A stretch of 64,000 nucleotides of DNA, from NCBI RefSeq assembly GCF_032362555.1, contig NC_083536.1:7998001-8062000 (forward strand), in the 5' to 3' direction. Of the stretch, positions 30,618 to 42,259 are shown piece by piece; positions within the stretch are counted from its first letter, which is position 1, and every line of letters begins with the position of its first letter. The notes beneath the pieces are model-generated. The model saw only the letters and a program-made list of their open reading frames with translations. It had not been told where the DNA came from and did not search any database. Source of the DNA: Amyelois transitella. Taxonomy: Eukaryota; Arthropoda; Insecta; Lepidoptera; Pyralidae. Made by a program: the position numbers and the translations under genes.

Positions 30618-33600
30618 CGCACCTTCGGTAGAACAAGGGCATAATTGCAGTTTTTGCTATTTTACAGGAGAGCTATTTTAAGATATTTATTGCATTCAGT
30701 GAGGTCTTGCTCTGTTAATATTGCTCGAAAGTTTTTCTTCTTTGCATGATATAAACTATATACTATATCCTTTTTAGGCGTATAGTTAACAAGAATTAAG
30801 AACTTTTAGTTTTTTTTCAATTAATTTTAATTTTAAGGAAGGGATACATTTGTGCCCTTGTTCTACCAAAATGTATATTATTTTGTAATTAGGACTAAAT
30901 TTGAGCTTTAATTTAGGATGATTTTCGAATAAAAGTACCTTGTTTTTCCGTATAAACTTTTTATTTTCTTATAAAGTAAAAAAAATGTAGTAACTTTCAC
31001 GAAATATAATACTTAAACTATCATTATAGTCTTACTAATCAGTCGTCAATAATCTCACGTTTGTGTCTCTTTGGAATCACAATTAAAATAGAATTATAGA
31101 AGATAACAAAAATAACAGTGACATTATTTTTAACAAGATTCACTGTTATGCAAATGAAATTCTTTAGAATCACACTTCAAAAAATATTAATTAAAAAATA
31201 TAAAAATATCTTTATAACAATTATTTTTTTCTTACTAACGAATCAGTTCTAGCTCTCTCTCCTTTTCTTAAAAAAGGTTGTTAAAATATTGTTCATAGAA
31301 CTTAGGAACTATATTTGAGGATATCAATTGACGAATGTCTTCTTTTTTTCTGTGAGGAATTGGTAACTTTTCCTTATAGAGCTGGTTTAGTGTGACATCT
31401 TTCACACTTTTTTTATTACCGATACGACCTGTTCGAATTCTCGCTGCTGTCCAATCGTCGGTTTTGTAGCTGCACTTAAATTGGTATATCTCTGAATCTT
31501 TCATAAATTTGATCGCTTTCGTATCCAATATTTTAAAAGTATTTCCTTCAACATCCTTGTTTACATTCAAATTAATATCTTCAGATAACAGCTTCATATC
31601 AATGAAAGAATCAAAATTCATTTCTTTAACGGTAAATTGAACACCCTTTTTCTTAGCATTTTTAATAAGACTGATGTATTCTGCTGGAGTGTATATAGGT
31701 CCAGCCTTTTTAGCTCGCTTAACGTCTTTTTCTATTACAGAATGGACGGCATCAGCTTTATTCTGGGTATGACCCCTAATAAGGAATTTGTGTGTTATTG
31801 ACTTTATAGGCAATGTGTTGACAGCATAATAATACATTCCAAAAACGAATCTGAAACAAGTAGAAATAATTATTTATATTATAAGTACATTACCTACCTA
31901 TATTGTTCAGTATGAATTATAACAACAATCACTCCTATTTATCTAAATCTACTGTAAATTAATTGTATTATAAAAGGCAACAAACTTACTTATTTTTTTG
32001 CTGCCCGCAGCAATTATCCGAATAAAATATTATGTCTTTATCTGGTTGTTTGTTAGAAAGATCCTCCAAAAACTTGTAAAGGCATGTTCCTATTTAATTG
32101 GCGCCGCGTTTGCCAAGACCCTCGTGCCAGAAAAAGCAAATTGTGGTATCGTCTTTTATATTGGATACCTAAAACAAAATATACATTAGGTACATTCGAA
32201 CATAAATTGATTAATTTTAACACTATAATTAACTAATTAGAAAATGAGTCCTCACCGTCAAATTGTAACAATTTAACTTGGACTTATAAAAGAAAGCTGA
32301 TGACTGGCCAATTGGACAAGGTAAGACTGCCTGTAGATCGAAAATGGCAATTATATTATTAGAATCACTATTTTTGCATTGTTCTGTGTCGTGTTTTAGT
32401 TCTAATCTGCTTAAACTTTTCTCTTCTAGGTGTTTTTTGTATTTTTCCATCAGTGGTTCCTTATCGTTAGAGTTTTTGTACGCCTCACATTCATCGCACT
32501 GATCTTTTCGGGGAATAAACAAACCGAGATTGAAATCAGTATTAAAAATTCGATAGTAGGCATCATAATTTGCAAATTCCTTTCCAGCGGTTTCTTGAAT
32601 CTTTTTGTAATCACGATGAAGCTCCGCTATAGTTAAACTTCCATCTATATATTCCCTGGTTGTATTAGCCCTTAAGTAGTAACTTTCTGTTCTAGGAATG
32701 GAATTTATATGATTTCGGACCGATTTCACGACTTCACCGCTTAAATTACAATGGTTATTATGCTTTCCGCGATTATCGGCAGGACTCATTATAAACAAGG
32801 CTTGATCAGATATTCTGTCAATTACATTCCGCAATGTTTTTTCACCAATACATAAAGTATTCAGCAAAAAAGTCTTACAAATCCTGATTTCCTCACCATT
32901 TATCAGAAAATGATAGGTTGAGTTCGGTTTCCTCGGTGGTTTAAATGTGTTATTTGCTGTGATCTTGACTCTTCGGGTTGTAGGATTTTGTTTTTTAATA
33001 CATGATGCAAGAAAATCTCTTTGCCTTTGGTGTGTTCCTAATTCCCAGTAGGATTTAAAAATCACACTCCTCGTTTCAAAAGAAACTTTAGTAGAACAAG
33101 ACAGACGACACGAAGTTTTGCATGGAGGGCGCATGGATTTCGCTGGTGCGATCTTGCCTCTTTTGGTCGTGTATTCTTGGCCACTATTTTTTAAACGTTT
33201 TGAAACAGCTTGTTTCCATTGCTGTGTATTTTTTTGTCGCTTTCTTGACTGCTTTTTATTAATTACTTGCTCAATGTGATCTTCACTCGTATCCACAAGG
33301 GGTCCTGGGTCGTTATAAACTTCAACACTTTCCGTATTACCATCAGCCTCATCAATATTACCTCTATTATCAGTGTCAGAAGAACTCGACGAACTAGATG
33401 AGCTGCTGCTGTTGGAACTAGACGGGCTACTGCTGGAACTTGAAGAACTGGACGAGGTGCTACGTTTGGGAGATCTAGTTTTAAATATACTCTTATGTTT
33501 CACAGTTCGTGGCGGTTTATAATCTGATCCTTCAGATGGTGAAAAATCTCCACTCTTTGAGGAGTTAAGCTCACTTGCAACCTCTAAAAAGGTGATGAAA

Positions 33601-34805
33601 GAATAATATCTCAGTTACTTTACACATGAAATAATCCAGATATTTGTATAGCAGTTTTATTATCTTACCTGTAGTATTTACCGCAGGAGAAATTTCTGTT
33701 CCAAAATTGTTACTTTCCATTTTTTCAACATCAGAATTCTCGAAATCTAGAAGAGGTGACGGTAATGATTCAATAGGTGTATCCGTTGTTTCTGAAATGA
33801 TGCCTTCCATTGATTTAACAGGACCCTGGTTTTTTATATTCATATCTATCCATGTTTCAACCATGTTATTAGCTGTAAAAAAATATATATTTATGTAAAA
33901 AACTTAAGTAACATACCAATATGAATTAAGAAATAGCAACAATATACTTACACATTGACGAGTTTTCGATTGAATTTGCTGCTCTGTTAGAGCCCACATC
34001 TCCTTCGCGACAAGATCTATTAGAATTTGTGTCAGTTTCTTTGATTTGCAAATTATTTTCGTCATTAAGCATCATTAAAAATTTTTTACTACGAGATCCC
34101 ATTTTAAATTCTAAAAATTTTATTAAAATTTAAATCATACAAAGAAACTATTCATATCACAATTCACAAATAATGCATACCTACTAGTCGTAAATACATA
34201 AAAATACCAATACTAATAAATAAACAGAAAATTTATCACAAAATTTTTATTAAAAAATAATACAAATTTATTTCATTAACTTAAATAACAAACATTAATA
34301 TTAAATCAAGTCAATTTGGAATGACAAAAACGTAATTGTCATTAAGTCTAGCAAAATAGCATTGCAATTGGAATGACAAAAACACATTTACTTTTAAGAC
34401 CAAGGAATAAAACAAATCTTGAACGGACAAGGGCATAACTGTCTGAACGACTTTGTCCTTCCAATTTTAAAATTATAAATTAGGCATAAGTGTAATAGAT
34501 GTGGCATTGTCGCTCCAGAAACCAAAAAATTAAAAGGGCATATTTACCTTTACGACGTTAGCGGTCCAAGTGACGACTGCCTCTCTCCCCGCCGACGGCG
34601 CAACTGACCAATGAGACTATGTCCAGCCAAGAGAGCAGTAAAAAGGCACCAATAAGACAAAGTCACTATAGCCTAGCGGATTTTTAAAGGAAATAAATGA
34701 CTGTCTTTGTTCCTCCAGTTCAAATAGCATTTTTAAGGCATTTCTGTATACTTAACTCATTTTTGCAATTTTTGACAATTGTGCCCTTGTTCTACCGAAG
34801 GTGCG
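30618..34805 (-). mobile_element. TIR DNA transposon with a five-exon gene, superfamily not recognised
   Basis: The ends are perfect inverted repeats over 24 bp (CGCACCTTCGGTAGAACAAG...) and 29 of 30 bp. ATAT stands on both outer sides and could be a 4-bp duplication or part of longer ends. GTGCCCTTGTTCTACC recurs internally near 30853, and ACAAGGGCATAA-type motifs recur near 34429, suggesting subterminal binding sites. It encodes one spliced minus-strand gene. Confidence 0.85.
31268..34102 (-). pseudogene. Putative transposase, five exons, one nonsense codon; family unnamed
   Basis: Exons by GT-AG sites and homology-like continuity: 34102-33952, 33872-33669, 33583-32256, 32168-31990, 31850-31268. 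The N-terminal part is acidic, then a long Ser tract (33400-33470) and a basic region. A conserved-looking core follows: SYWELGTHQRQRDFLASC, CIGEKTLRNVIDRI, a cysteine pair DQCDECEAY, AIFDLQAVLPCP, CFFWHEGLGKRG, FYSDNCCGQQKNK, and then RGHTQNKADAVHSVIEK. The D in FDLQ, the D in YSDN and a D or E in GHTQNKAD or VIEK could be an RNase H-fold triad. I recall this as a multi-copy insect family but cannot name it. In exon 4 a TAA at 32096-32094 (after RGAN) breaks the ORF. Confidence 0.65.
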
Positions 34806-35190
34806 ATATCGCTTAATAATTGTCAAAACGTATGGTTTAACAACATTGGTTGACGTCAAATAAATTACTTAAAAACTAAGTTTACTGCCGCTTCCAAGGC
34901 GTCAGTGCAGAAGAAGCGGTAACAAACTGCACTGCAGCATTTTCTTCAACAACGTCAACTTTACAATATTAATTAAATAACTTAACTAAATATAATAACT
35001 AAATTAAATTAGAATAGAATGTGGACGGGAGAATACATTGTTCAGATAAATATATTTATATGAGATTTAAATATTATTAAAAAAAAAATATGTACCTATA
35101 TATACATATTTTATGGATTGCCAATTTTAAAAAGATTTATGTACAGAGTGTACTGAATTTTGATTTAAGTTCAAATCAAACTACAATTCA

Positions 35191-35490
35191 TTACGAGGTT
35201 CCTGTGCAAAGCTCGAGCCAGATGTTTTTATCATTAAGGTAATCATCAGTCCTATAATAAGCCTTCTCGCAAAGTACATTCTTGACATACTCCTTGAATT
35301 TTCGGTTGGGCATATCAGGAACAGACTCCCGCAACGTATTATAATATCGTATACAGTTCCCCATAAATGATTAACTGACTTTGCTAAGCCTATGAAACGG
35401 CATGACTAATTTATGTTTATTACGTAAATTTCTATCAGTTGTGGCACTAACTTTTTGAAAAAAAGAGGTATTTTTCCTAACATACATTAT
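35191..35490 (-). pseudogene. LINE RT C-terminal tail (element L)
   Basis: On the minus strand: NKHKLVMPFHRLSKVS, a stop, SFMGNCIRYYNTLRESVPDM, then FKEYVKNVLCEKAYYRTDDY and LNDKNIWLE before TAA at 35193. This is the typical end of CR1/Jockey-like ORF2 in moths (fMGNCIRyYN then AYY.idDYLNDkn.W). One internal stop and 5' truncation make it inactive. Confidence 0.7.
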
Positions 35491-35649
35491 AAGATCAAAA
35501 ATGTACTGGGATGTAATTGAACATACATACGTTCATTAAGCCACATAGGTAAATATTCTGTTCATCTGTGCACTTCATACTGTTAAAGTCTGAGTAATTT
35601 TGCACGTTGCTCTGATGATATCCTATTAAAACATTTTAATCTTTTACAC

Positions 35650-37577
35650 CTGCAATCACCTCGTGTTCCATGCGTCGAAACTCTAATTTTTTTCATCACT
35701 TCACGCATTCTTCCTGTTTTCTTTCGCTTTTTTGTTTTATTTTATTATTATTGTGCGGTGTGGTTGGCGGCACCATTACAAAAAAGAATAGGACCACTCC
35801 ATCTCTTTCCCACGGATGTCGTAAAAGCCGACTAACTCTTTTAATTCCAATTTCTGCCAATCTAAGGTCTGCCGCGCCGATGGATGCATGGCTAGGGGCG
35901 AGCCTAGTCTCGAGCGTGCCACCTCCACCATGGGGTTGGGCGACCACCAGGTAATGGCTAGTCTTACCCTGGCATGCGGGGCTCTGCGCCTCGTGAGAAT
36001 CGCATGATGCAAACTCTTAAAAAGCACCGAAATGGCAGCGATGGTGTCCGCACCCCATCACGTCTCGTTCCCAGCGGGAGCGGTATGCGGTCTGCTGAAA
36101 GCCGCTTTGCGACGATGAATGTAAGAGGAGGAATGAAGGATAAGATTGAGGAAGTATGCCAGATGATGAATGAAAGATGTTTGGATGTGTTGTGCGTGAA
36201 TGAAACGAAACGGAAAGGATGCGACGCGACGCAGCACGGCCCTTACACGGCTTATTGGTATGGAATTTCCAGTACCAGCCGAGGCTGTCAAGGGGTCGGT
36301 CTAATTCTTTCTGCACGAATGGCTGAGTGTGTGAATGAGTATGAGTGTGTCAGCCCTCGCCTTCTATGGATTAAGCTGAAAGTTGGAATCACTCGGATCT
36401 TCGTTCTAGGTGTTTATGCACTGTGGGATGTGGGTTCGAGGTGTACAACAACAGCAAAAAGTGAAAACAAGGAGTTCTGGAATATTGTAAAAGAAGTATT
36501 GAAAGTTACCAAGCTAAAAATGATAAGATTATTATGCTAGGTGATTTTAATGGATGGGTGGGTGAAAAGTGTGATGGATATGAAAAGGTGCTTGGTGCGT
36601 TTGGTGACGAAAAGGTGAATGACAATGGAAGAAGTGTATTAGAAATTTGTCTAGAGTGGGCTCTTTTTGTGTCGAAATCAATGTTTCGACATAAAAAGAT
36701 CCACACATACACAAGAGTGGAAGGTATTTTAAAAAGTATTATAGACTTTGTAATTGCAGATGAAAGATTGAAGAACAAAGTGCTGGATACCCGTGCATAT
36801 CGCGGTGCTGGCATTGACTCGGACCATTTACTGGTGATATCCCGGATAAGGGATATCTTCAATCGCTGGCGGCACAGGGTTAGGGAGCAAACCAGTGCTT
36901 TAGAAAGAATGAAAGTAGAAAATTTGCAAGATATGGATGTAGGTAAGAAGTATATTAATAGACTGAAGGATGGATTTGAAGATTGAGATGAGATGAGCGA
37001 TATTGAAGATGGATGGAAGGAATTTAAAGAAGGAATTGTGAAAGTAGCTGTTGAAGTGTGTGGTGTAAGTAGAAGAAGAAAAGGAAAAAATCACAAAAAT
37101 GCGTAGATGAGTAAAGATGTGCAAGAACTTGTGCGATTAAAGAAGAAAGCATGGCTGGATTTGTTAGCAGCAAAAGCTAACTTAAGAATGCAAAAGGTTA
37201 TGGTTGAAGATGTGAATGAAGCACGTAAGGAATATAAAAAAATGAAAGATATGGTTAAAAAGCTGTTAATAGAAAGAAAGAAGAGTATAAAGAGGAATTT
37301 GATATAAGGCTATCAAAAGACTTTCAGTCAAATCTGAAAGTATTCTGGAAATCCGTAAGGTCAGCCCGAGGAAAAGCTATAACCAGAGAGCTGACTAGAA
37401 GCAGATGCCAGGATGGTAGCGTTGTGAAAGAAGAAGAATGTGTGCTAAAGATATGGAAGGACTATTTTGAAAGATTATTTAAAAAAAAGGAAGGAAATAA
37501 TAAAGATTTCTGCTATAGCGAAGAAAAAGAGAATGAGATGGCAGGCGAAATTGAAATGTTAGAAATTGTGAAAGCAC
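35650..37577 (+). mobile_element. RTE-clade LINE fragment
   Basis: The leader contains ACCACTCCATCTCTTTCCCA followed by CGGATGTCGTAAAAGCCGAC, the start of a very common lepidopteran RTE family. Coding runs through the endonuclease and linker and stops in the RT fingers at 37577, where antisense R1-clade sequence begins. The rest of the RTE is not in the window. Confidence 0.75.
36113..37577 (+). pseudogene. RTE endonuclease and RT start
   Basis: MNVRGGMKDKIEEVCQMM opens an apurinic-type endonuclease: VLCVNETKRKGCD carries the catalytic E, MLGDFNGWVG the D.N pair after a frameshift near 36535, and GAGIDSDHLLVISRIR the terminal SDH. Then comes a Lys-rich linker with further breaks (VQELVRLKKKAWLDLLAAKA, EECVLKIWKDYFERLF) and EIVKALK, the first element of RT. 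In RTE proteins the YADD core would follow but is absent. Several frameshifts show it is dead. Confidence 0.75.
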
Positions 37578-38696
37578 TTAAGTGCAGTGGTTGATATTCG
37601 CCTGGAGAACTTTGAGAGTCCTCCTCCATCGCCTCGGCACTCTGAGCCGAACGAGCAGGTTGGGTCTGGGCCGTAGCTGCGGATTCACCCGCTTCCACCT
37701 CTTTTTCAATTTTATTTTTGCGCGTGCTGGAGTACGCCTTGCTCCCCACGCGGTGCCCCGTTGGCTTGCCTGCCCCCGCGCACAAGATGCACTTGGGGGC
37801 GGCGTTGCAAGCCGCGGCCTTGTGGCCCGGCTCGCCGCACCTGTAGCATAGCAGGCTCCTGTCGGACTCGGCAGTGCACCGCTGCAAGACATGACCCGTC
37901 TCTAGGCAGCGGACATACTGCATGGGCCTAGCCGGCAGCAATTTAACCTGCGCCGAAACCCATCCGACTAGGAGCCTGGTGCCGTTGACGGTCAGCTGTT
38001 TTGCCGCCACGATGGGACACCTGACCCAAGCCGTAAAAACGCCCGCGCGGTTCTCTCGAATGTCCCCGACTCTGATATCCGATTCTGAGCATTGGCCCGC
38101 GCGAGCGATTGCGCTACACACCAGGGCTGGGGTGGCGGAGTCGCAAAGCTCCAGCACGAGCAAGTCTGGCTCACTTTTGAGGCCTGGATACCTCTGCAAC
38201 CTGAGGATCCAGGACCTCCTTCAATTTGGACGCCAGGAGGTTGGCCTTGTTGTCCTTTTCAGTGCCCATTTCTCTAAGATGTGGGAACCGGTTGCCGCAT
38301 TTTTAAATTGGCCCCGGGTATACCTAGGGCGCCGAGATCCACTTTATCCATGGCCAGATCCATCTGACCATAGGTCGCTCCCCATTTTTCCGCGTCCGGC
38401 TGCATTCTGATCACAACCGCAGCCGACCGCGGAGGGCGGAGTTTGGGCGGTTGTGGACCCTTCTCTTTTTTGGCCGCAGCCTGGTTATCCCGAGGTGGGG
38501 CAGCAGCAGCGGCGGACTTCCCCCTGGCGCCCTTCTGCAGCATTTTCTTCCAGGGCTCTTCTATTGGCCAAGGAGCTAGTGGAAGAGCGGGTGGCCGTAA
38601 CGCCGGCGCAGCCGTTACAGCTGCGTAGGATGGCGAGTTGGCCGATCTCGGTGACAACAGTGGTGGAGGAGCTATGGAGGCTGTCGGCACCGACAT
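37578..38696 (-). pseudogene. R1-clade ORF1 (Gag-like) and start of ORF2, copy 1
   Basis: The first part (38696-38274) is Ala/Pro-rich with WKKMLQKGARGK and VVIRMQPDAEKWG. After a frameshift the second part (38199-37600) has VLELCDSATPALVCSAIARA, VRCPIVAAKQL, then zinc knuckles: YVRCLETGHVLQRC, CYRCGEPGHKAAAC and CILCAGAGKPTGHRVGS. The order is typical of R1/TRAS/SART ORF1, which binds RNA and carries the particle to the nucleus. In an overlapping frame KVLQANINHC begins the ORF2 endonuclease near 37605, so ORF1 and ORF2 overlap as in this clade. Truncated right after. Confidence 0.75.
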
Positions 38697-39080
38697 GGAT
38701 TAAGGCGCCAGAGGGGTAGTTTTTCCTGTTTTGCCCTTCTTCCCCTTCCTACCCCATCTGCCTTTGCCCTTTTTGGGCTCAAGTTCAGGGACCGGTTGGG
38801 GGGAGGCTTCCTTCAAGCTGCCATTCCGCTTCGGAGAGTGAGCCAGCCTCTGGCTGCGACGTCAAAATTGAGCGACTTGGCACCCTATGTCAGTTCTTGC
38901 AAGACCCCGTTAATCGGGGAGTTAATTTCTGCCGCCCGGGGTGCACCGTCCCGTGTCCCTTTACAGCTCACCGCTGTCACCGGATTTATTTGAAACAAGC
39001 AACAGAAGCAAGGCCTTCAAGAGACAGGGCACTCGAGGAGGTTTCCCGCACTTAGAATCCCACCCCAACCTAACCTAACC
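37578..39080 (-). mobile_element. R1-clade LINE, 5' portion (copy 1)
   Basis: In minus orientation the 5' end is GGTTAGGTTAGGTTGGGG (39080-39063), followed by a leader that resembles the leader of copy 2 (CAAGCAACAGAAGCAAGGCC near 38996 versus 44293). ORF1 and the first codons of ORF2 follow, then an abrupt end at about 37578 against RTE sequence. Confidence 0.7.
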
Positions 39081-39347
39081 TTTTTTTTTTTTTTTGTTAC
39101 GAAGAGGAAATCCATTTACGGACGACCCCCCGGGTCTTCACCCGGGAGAGTGTGGGACTCCTGGCACCGAGTGTGCCAGACTACCGCACTTAAACCCCTC
39201 CGGCGCTTCCTTCCTGCCATTTCGAAGGCATCATGGGATCGGCAATGCATTCTACCATGATGCCCTCTGGCTCCTCGGTGCGGCTTTACCGAGGATCTTG
39301 CTTTCTTGGACGACTAGTAAGTTGCTAGTCGCCCATACTGCCCAGGA

Positions 39348-41925
39348 TTAGTGGTCCTGTTGGGGGAGTAGGTGAGCACGGTAACGTGCTCGCCTTCTGC
39401 CACCCCGTCCACGTCTATGTGAGGGCGCGTTTGGGTCTTCCTCCCGCACCCTCTCAGCAGCCTCCTTCTGCGAGATGACGGTCTCACAGAAGGAAGCAAC
39501 CACCGCCCAGTTCCTCTCGCTGCATAACATCCTGTCAACGACGTTATGCAGCGAGAGGTCGCCATCCCCCAAAACTTCCACCAGCTCTTGCCGCTGCGCC
39601 GACCACCTTGAGCAGTCTGCCAGAGTGTGTTGGGCCGTGTCGTCCGGCTCTCCACACTCATGGCAGACCTCGCTCCCTTCTTTCCCAATACGGTACAGGT
39701 AATGACCGAAGCAGCCATGCCCGGTCATTACCTGTGCCAACCTGTACGACACCTGGCCCTGGCGTCGATCCAGCCATTTGTCCAGCGATGGAAGGAGTGC
39801 CCCGATGGTGCGAACTCCGAATTCAGAGTTTTCGAGGTCACTCCTCCATCGCTCCCGTAATCTAGCCACGACCAGGTCCCTACCTCTGCCGTACGCTTCT
39901 CTCTCGGCGGCAGGCAGAGCTCGCCACCTAGCCCTCTCCTTATAGGCCTCCATTTGGGCCAGCGCGTCCAGTTCCCACGGTGGGGTGCCAGCTAAGGCGC
40001 AGGCTGCCGCCCATGCCACCGTTATGTAGGCCCTGCATATTCGGATGGCTATCACTCTTTGTGGCCGCCGAAGCAGGGCCTTGTTGGCAGCGGAGAGCCA
40101 ATCCGCCCATATCGGTGCCCCGTATAGTGCCATGCTGCGAGTGACATTCGCATACAGGCGACGACACGGAGCACCCGGCCCTCCTACGTTGGGCAGCAGT
40201 CGGCTGAGTGCCGAAGCTGCACCGACAATTCGGGGAGCCATGCGCCTGAAGTGCTCCCCGAAGTCCCACCGTGGGTCCAGTATGATGCCGAGATATTTGA
40301 TATTCGGCATCATCCGGACTCTTTCTCCATTCACCAATATGGACGCGCCAGCTGGAGGCCTCCAACCTCTTCCGCCGAAGGCAATGGCCTCAGTTTTGTT
40401 GAGGGCCACCCTCAGTCCCAGCAGCCTGATGCGGTTAACCATCAGGTCTGCCGCGACTGCCGCTCTGCGTAGGGTCCCCTCCAGTTCTTCGCCCCAGACA
40501 GCGACCAACGTGTCATCCGCATAGCAGATGACCGCCATCCGGGGCAAAAGGACCCCGCGGATGGCCCAGTCATAGCCGATGTTCCACAGCAGGGGTCCCA
40601 GCACCGACCCCTGGGGAACACCGCAGACCATTGCCATCGACGTTATATTGCCATCTTTATTCTCGTAGAGCACTACCCTCGCCGTGAGGTAGTGCTCCAC
40701 GATCCTCTGTAAATAAAGGGGCACTCCGTGGTACCGGAGTGCCTCCTTTATGACCTCAAAGGGGATGGAGCCGAAGGCGTTGGCAATATCAAGGGATACT
40801 GCCACGGCCCCACCCCCCCCTCTCAGTTGCCCTCTCCGAGAAGTTCCTCAATGCCCCGATCGCGTCAATGGTAGACCGTCCAGTCCAGAATCCGAACTGA
40901 CGGTCTGAGATGTCAGGCCCCCTGTCTTCAAGATGCCGGGTGATCCGGGACGCTATTATACGTTCGAGCATCTTCCCGGATTCGTCCAGCATTACAAGGG
41001 GCCTCCATCCGCTGGGGGAGTCCTCTGGCCGACCCTCTTTCCTCAAAAGGCAGAGCCGGCCTTCCTTCCATACCCCTGGGAACCGCCCTGTCTGGAGACA
41101 ATCTTCAAATAAGTCTCTCAGGCGATCCCCAAGGTGTACTAGCGCCACCGGTATGACTCGGCCCGGGACCCCATCAGGACCCGGCGCCTTTTTGCTTCGA
41201 TGGAGACGGTCTATGACCCGCTCCATCTCTGCGTCAGTGACCGGCGGCACTTCCATCATATTGGAGGACTCCCGCTCCGGGGCAGCCATTCTCGGAGGGG
41301 CAAACTCAGGGACTTCGGGGAAAAGTCCCTCCACCACGTTGCGGAGGAGCTCCGGTTCCAGAGAGGCCATCGGGGCGGCGCACTGCAATTTGTTCCGTAC
41401 AAGTTTGTATGGCCGCCCCCAAGGGTCCCGGTCCAACGCGGCCAAGAACTCTTTGTAGGATTCCTCCTTGGCCTTGGCAATCGCTTTGGACAGGGCCTCC
41501 TTAGCCTCTCTAAGTGCCGCACGCAGGAGCTCCTCCTCACCCTCCACTATCGTCCTTCGCCACCTACACCGGGTATATGCCCGACGGGCACTATTGCTGG
41601 TGCGTCGGAGCTCGGCGATCTCCTCCGACCACCAGTGTATCCGTTTTTTGTTAGGCGGCGGACCCGATCTCCTCATAGAGGCGTCGCAGACGGCGACAAG
41701 CGACGCCCGAAAGCGGCAGGCCCTCTCCTCCACGTCGAGGGACCGGTCTGGCGATGGTGTTCGCCAACGCTCGATCATGGCCGCCTCTTCAGCTGAGTCA
41801 GCGTCGAGGCTGGCCAGGCTCCACTTGCGGAACCGGTCCCCCAGGAGATTGCGACCTTGACTGGGCGGCCGCACCGAAGCCGGTCTGGAGACCGACATCC
41901 GCACATATAAACCAACCTGTGACAC
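39348..41925 (-). pseudogene. R1-clade reverse transcriptase with C-terminal CCHC (copy 2)
   Basis: Two minus-strand frames meet at a C-run near 40812. The upstream frame (41925-40789) carries the linker and RT fingers: KKAPGPDGVPGRVIP, WKEGRLCLLRKEGRPEDSPS, GWRPLVMLDESGKMLERII, RQFGFWTGRSTIDAI. The downstream frame (40805-39348) carries SLDIANAFGSIPFEVI, CGVPQGSVLGPLLWNIGYD, catalytic ICYADDTLVAVWG, KYLGIILDPRWDF and the terminal CHECGEPDDTAQHTLADCSRW, the CCHC knuckle at the end of R1-clade ORF2. Only a homopolymer slip separates the two halves, so decay is recent or the run was miscounted. Confidence 0.85.
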
Positions 41926-42259
41926 GTGCAGCGACGGAAGGGGTAGCGAACGAAACGTCCACTATAGAGCCCCCATTCCACCGTACACAAGTGTTGGCGG
42001 TGCCCAGGTTTAGGACACACAGCCCCAATGCCATCATTCAGTCGGAGAGGATCCTGCCGCGAAGGTCGGTGACGGGGGAACCCCATACCGGAGACTTGGC
42101 ATTAAAGTCCCCCGCCACCACCACAGGCGTGGGCGCCGCTCCCGCAACAATCCGCCCCACCTCTAGAAGGAGACGCTCAAATTCTCGACGCGGTCTAGAT
42201 GGGGCGAAGTACCCGGCGACAAGAACAACATCTAGCCGCGACGTAGCCCCGGCCTGCAC
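41775..42259 (-). pseudogene. R1-clade endonuclease, C-terminal half (copy 2)
   Basis: Minus frame 42259-42038: DVVLVAGYFAPSRPRREFER, then VVVAGDFNAKSPVWGSP, with the GDFNAKS motif that holds the catalytic D and N. After a stop near 42038 the same frame continues MALGLCVLN and CVRWNGGSIVDVSFATPS, followed by further frameshifts near 41800. The N-terminal half is read in the fused frame at 42195-43871. This domain chooses and nicks the target, which in TRAS/SART is the telomeric repeat. Confidence 0.75.

Larger units (their letters stand above)
30549..35545 (-). mobile_element. LINE 3' fragment L, interrupted by a TIR transposon
   Basis: Minus-strand RT C-terminal coding (about 35490-35191) is followed by a 3' UTR with a GC-rich palindromic stretch (CTGCCGCTTCCAAGGCGTCA near 34887), a pattern often seen in moth LINE tails. 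The UTR reaches 34806, is interrupted by the transposon 30618-34805, and seems to continue at 30617-30549, ending in a short A-run on the minus strand. ATAT lies at both sides of the insertion. Confidence 0.55.

Noticed and set aside
35670..35954. 94-codon ORF in the RTE leader
   Set aside because: It falls in the conserved noncoding leader pattern of a common RTE family.
39063..39080. CCTAA runs as a sign of a real telomere
   Set aside because: Only two to three units are present at each place and they coincide with element ends; a similar run occurs inside the MULE MITE at about 7533.
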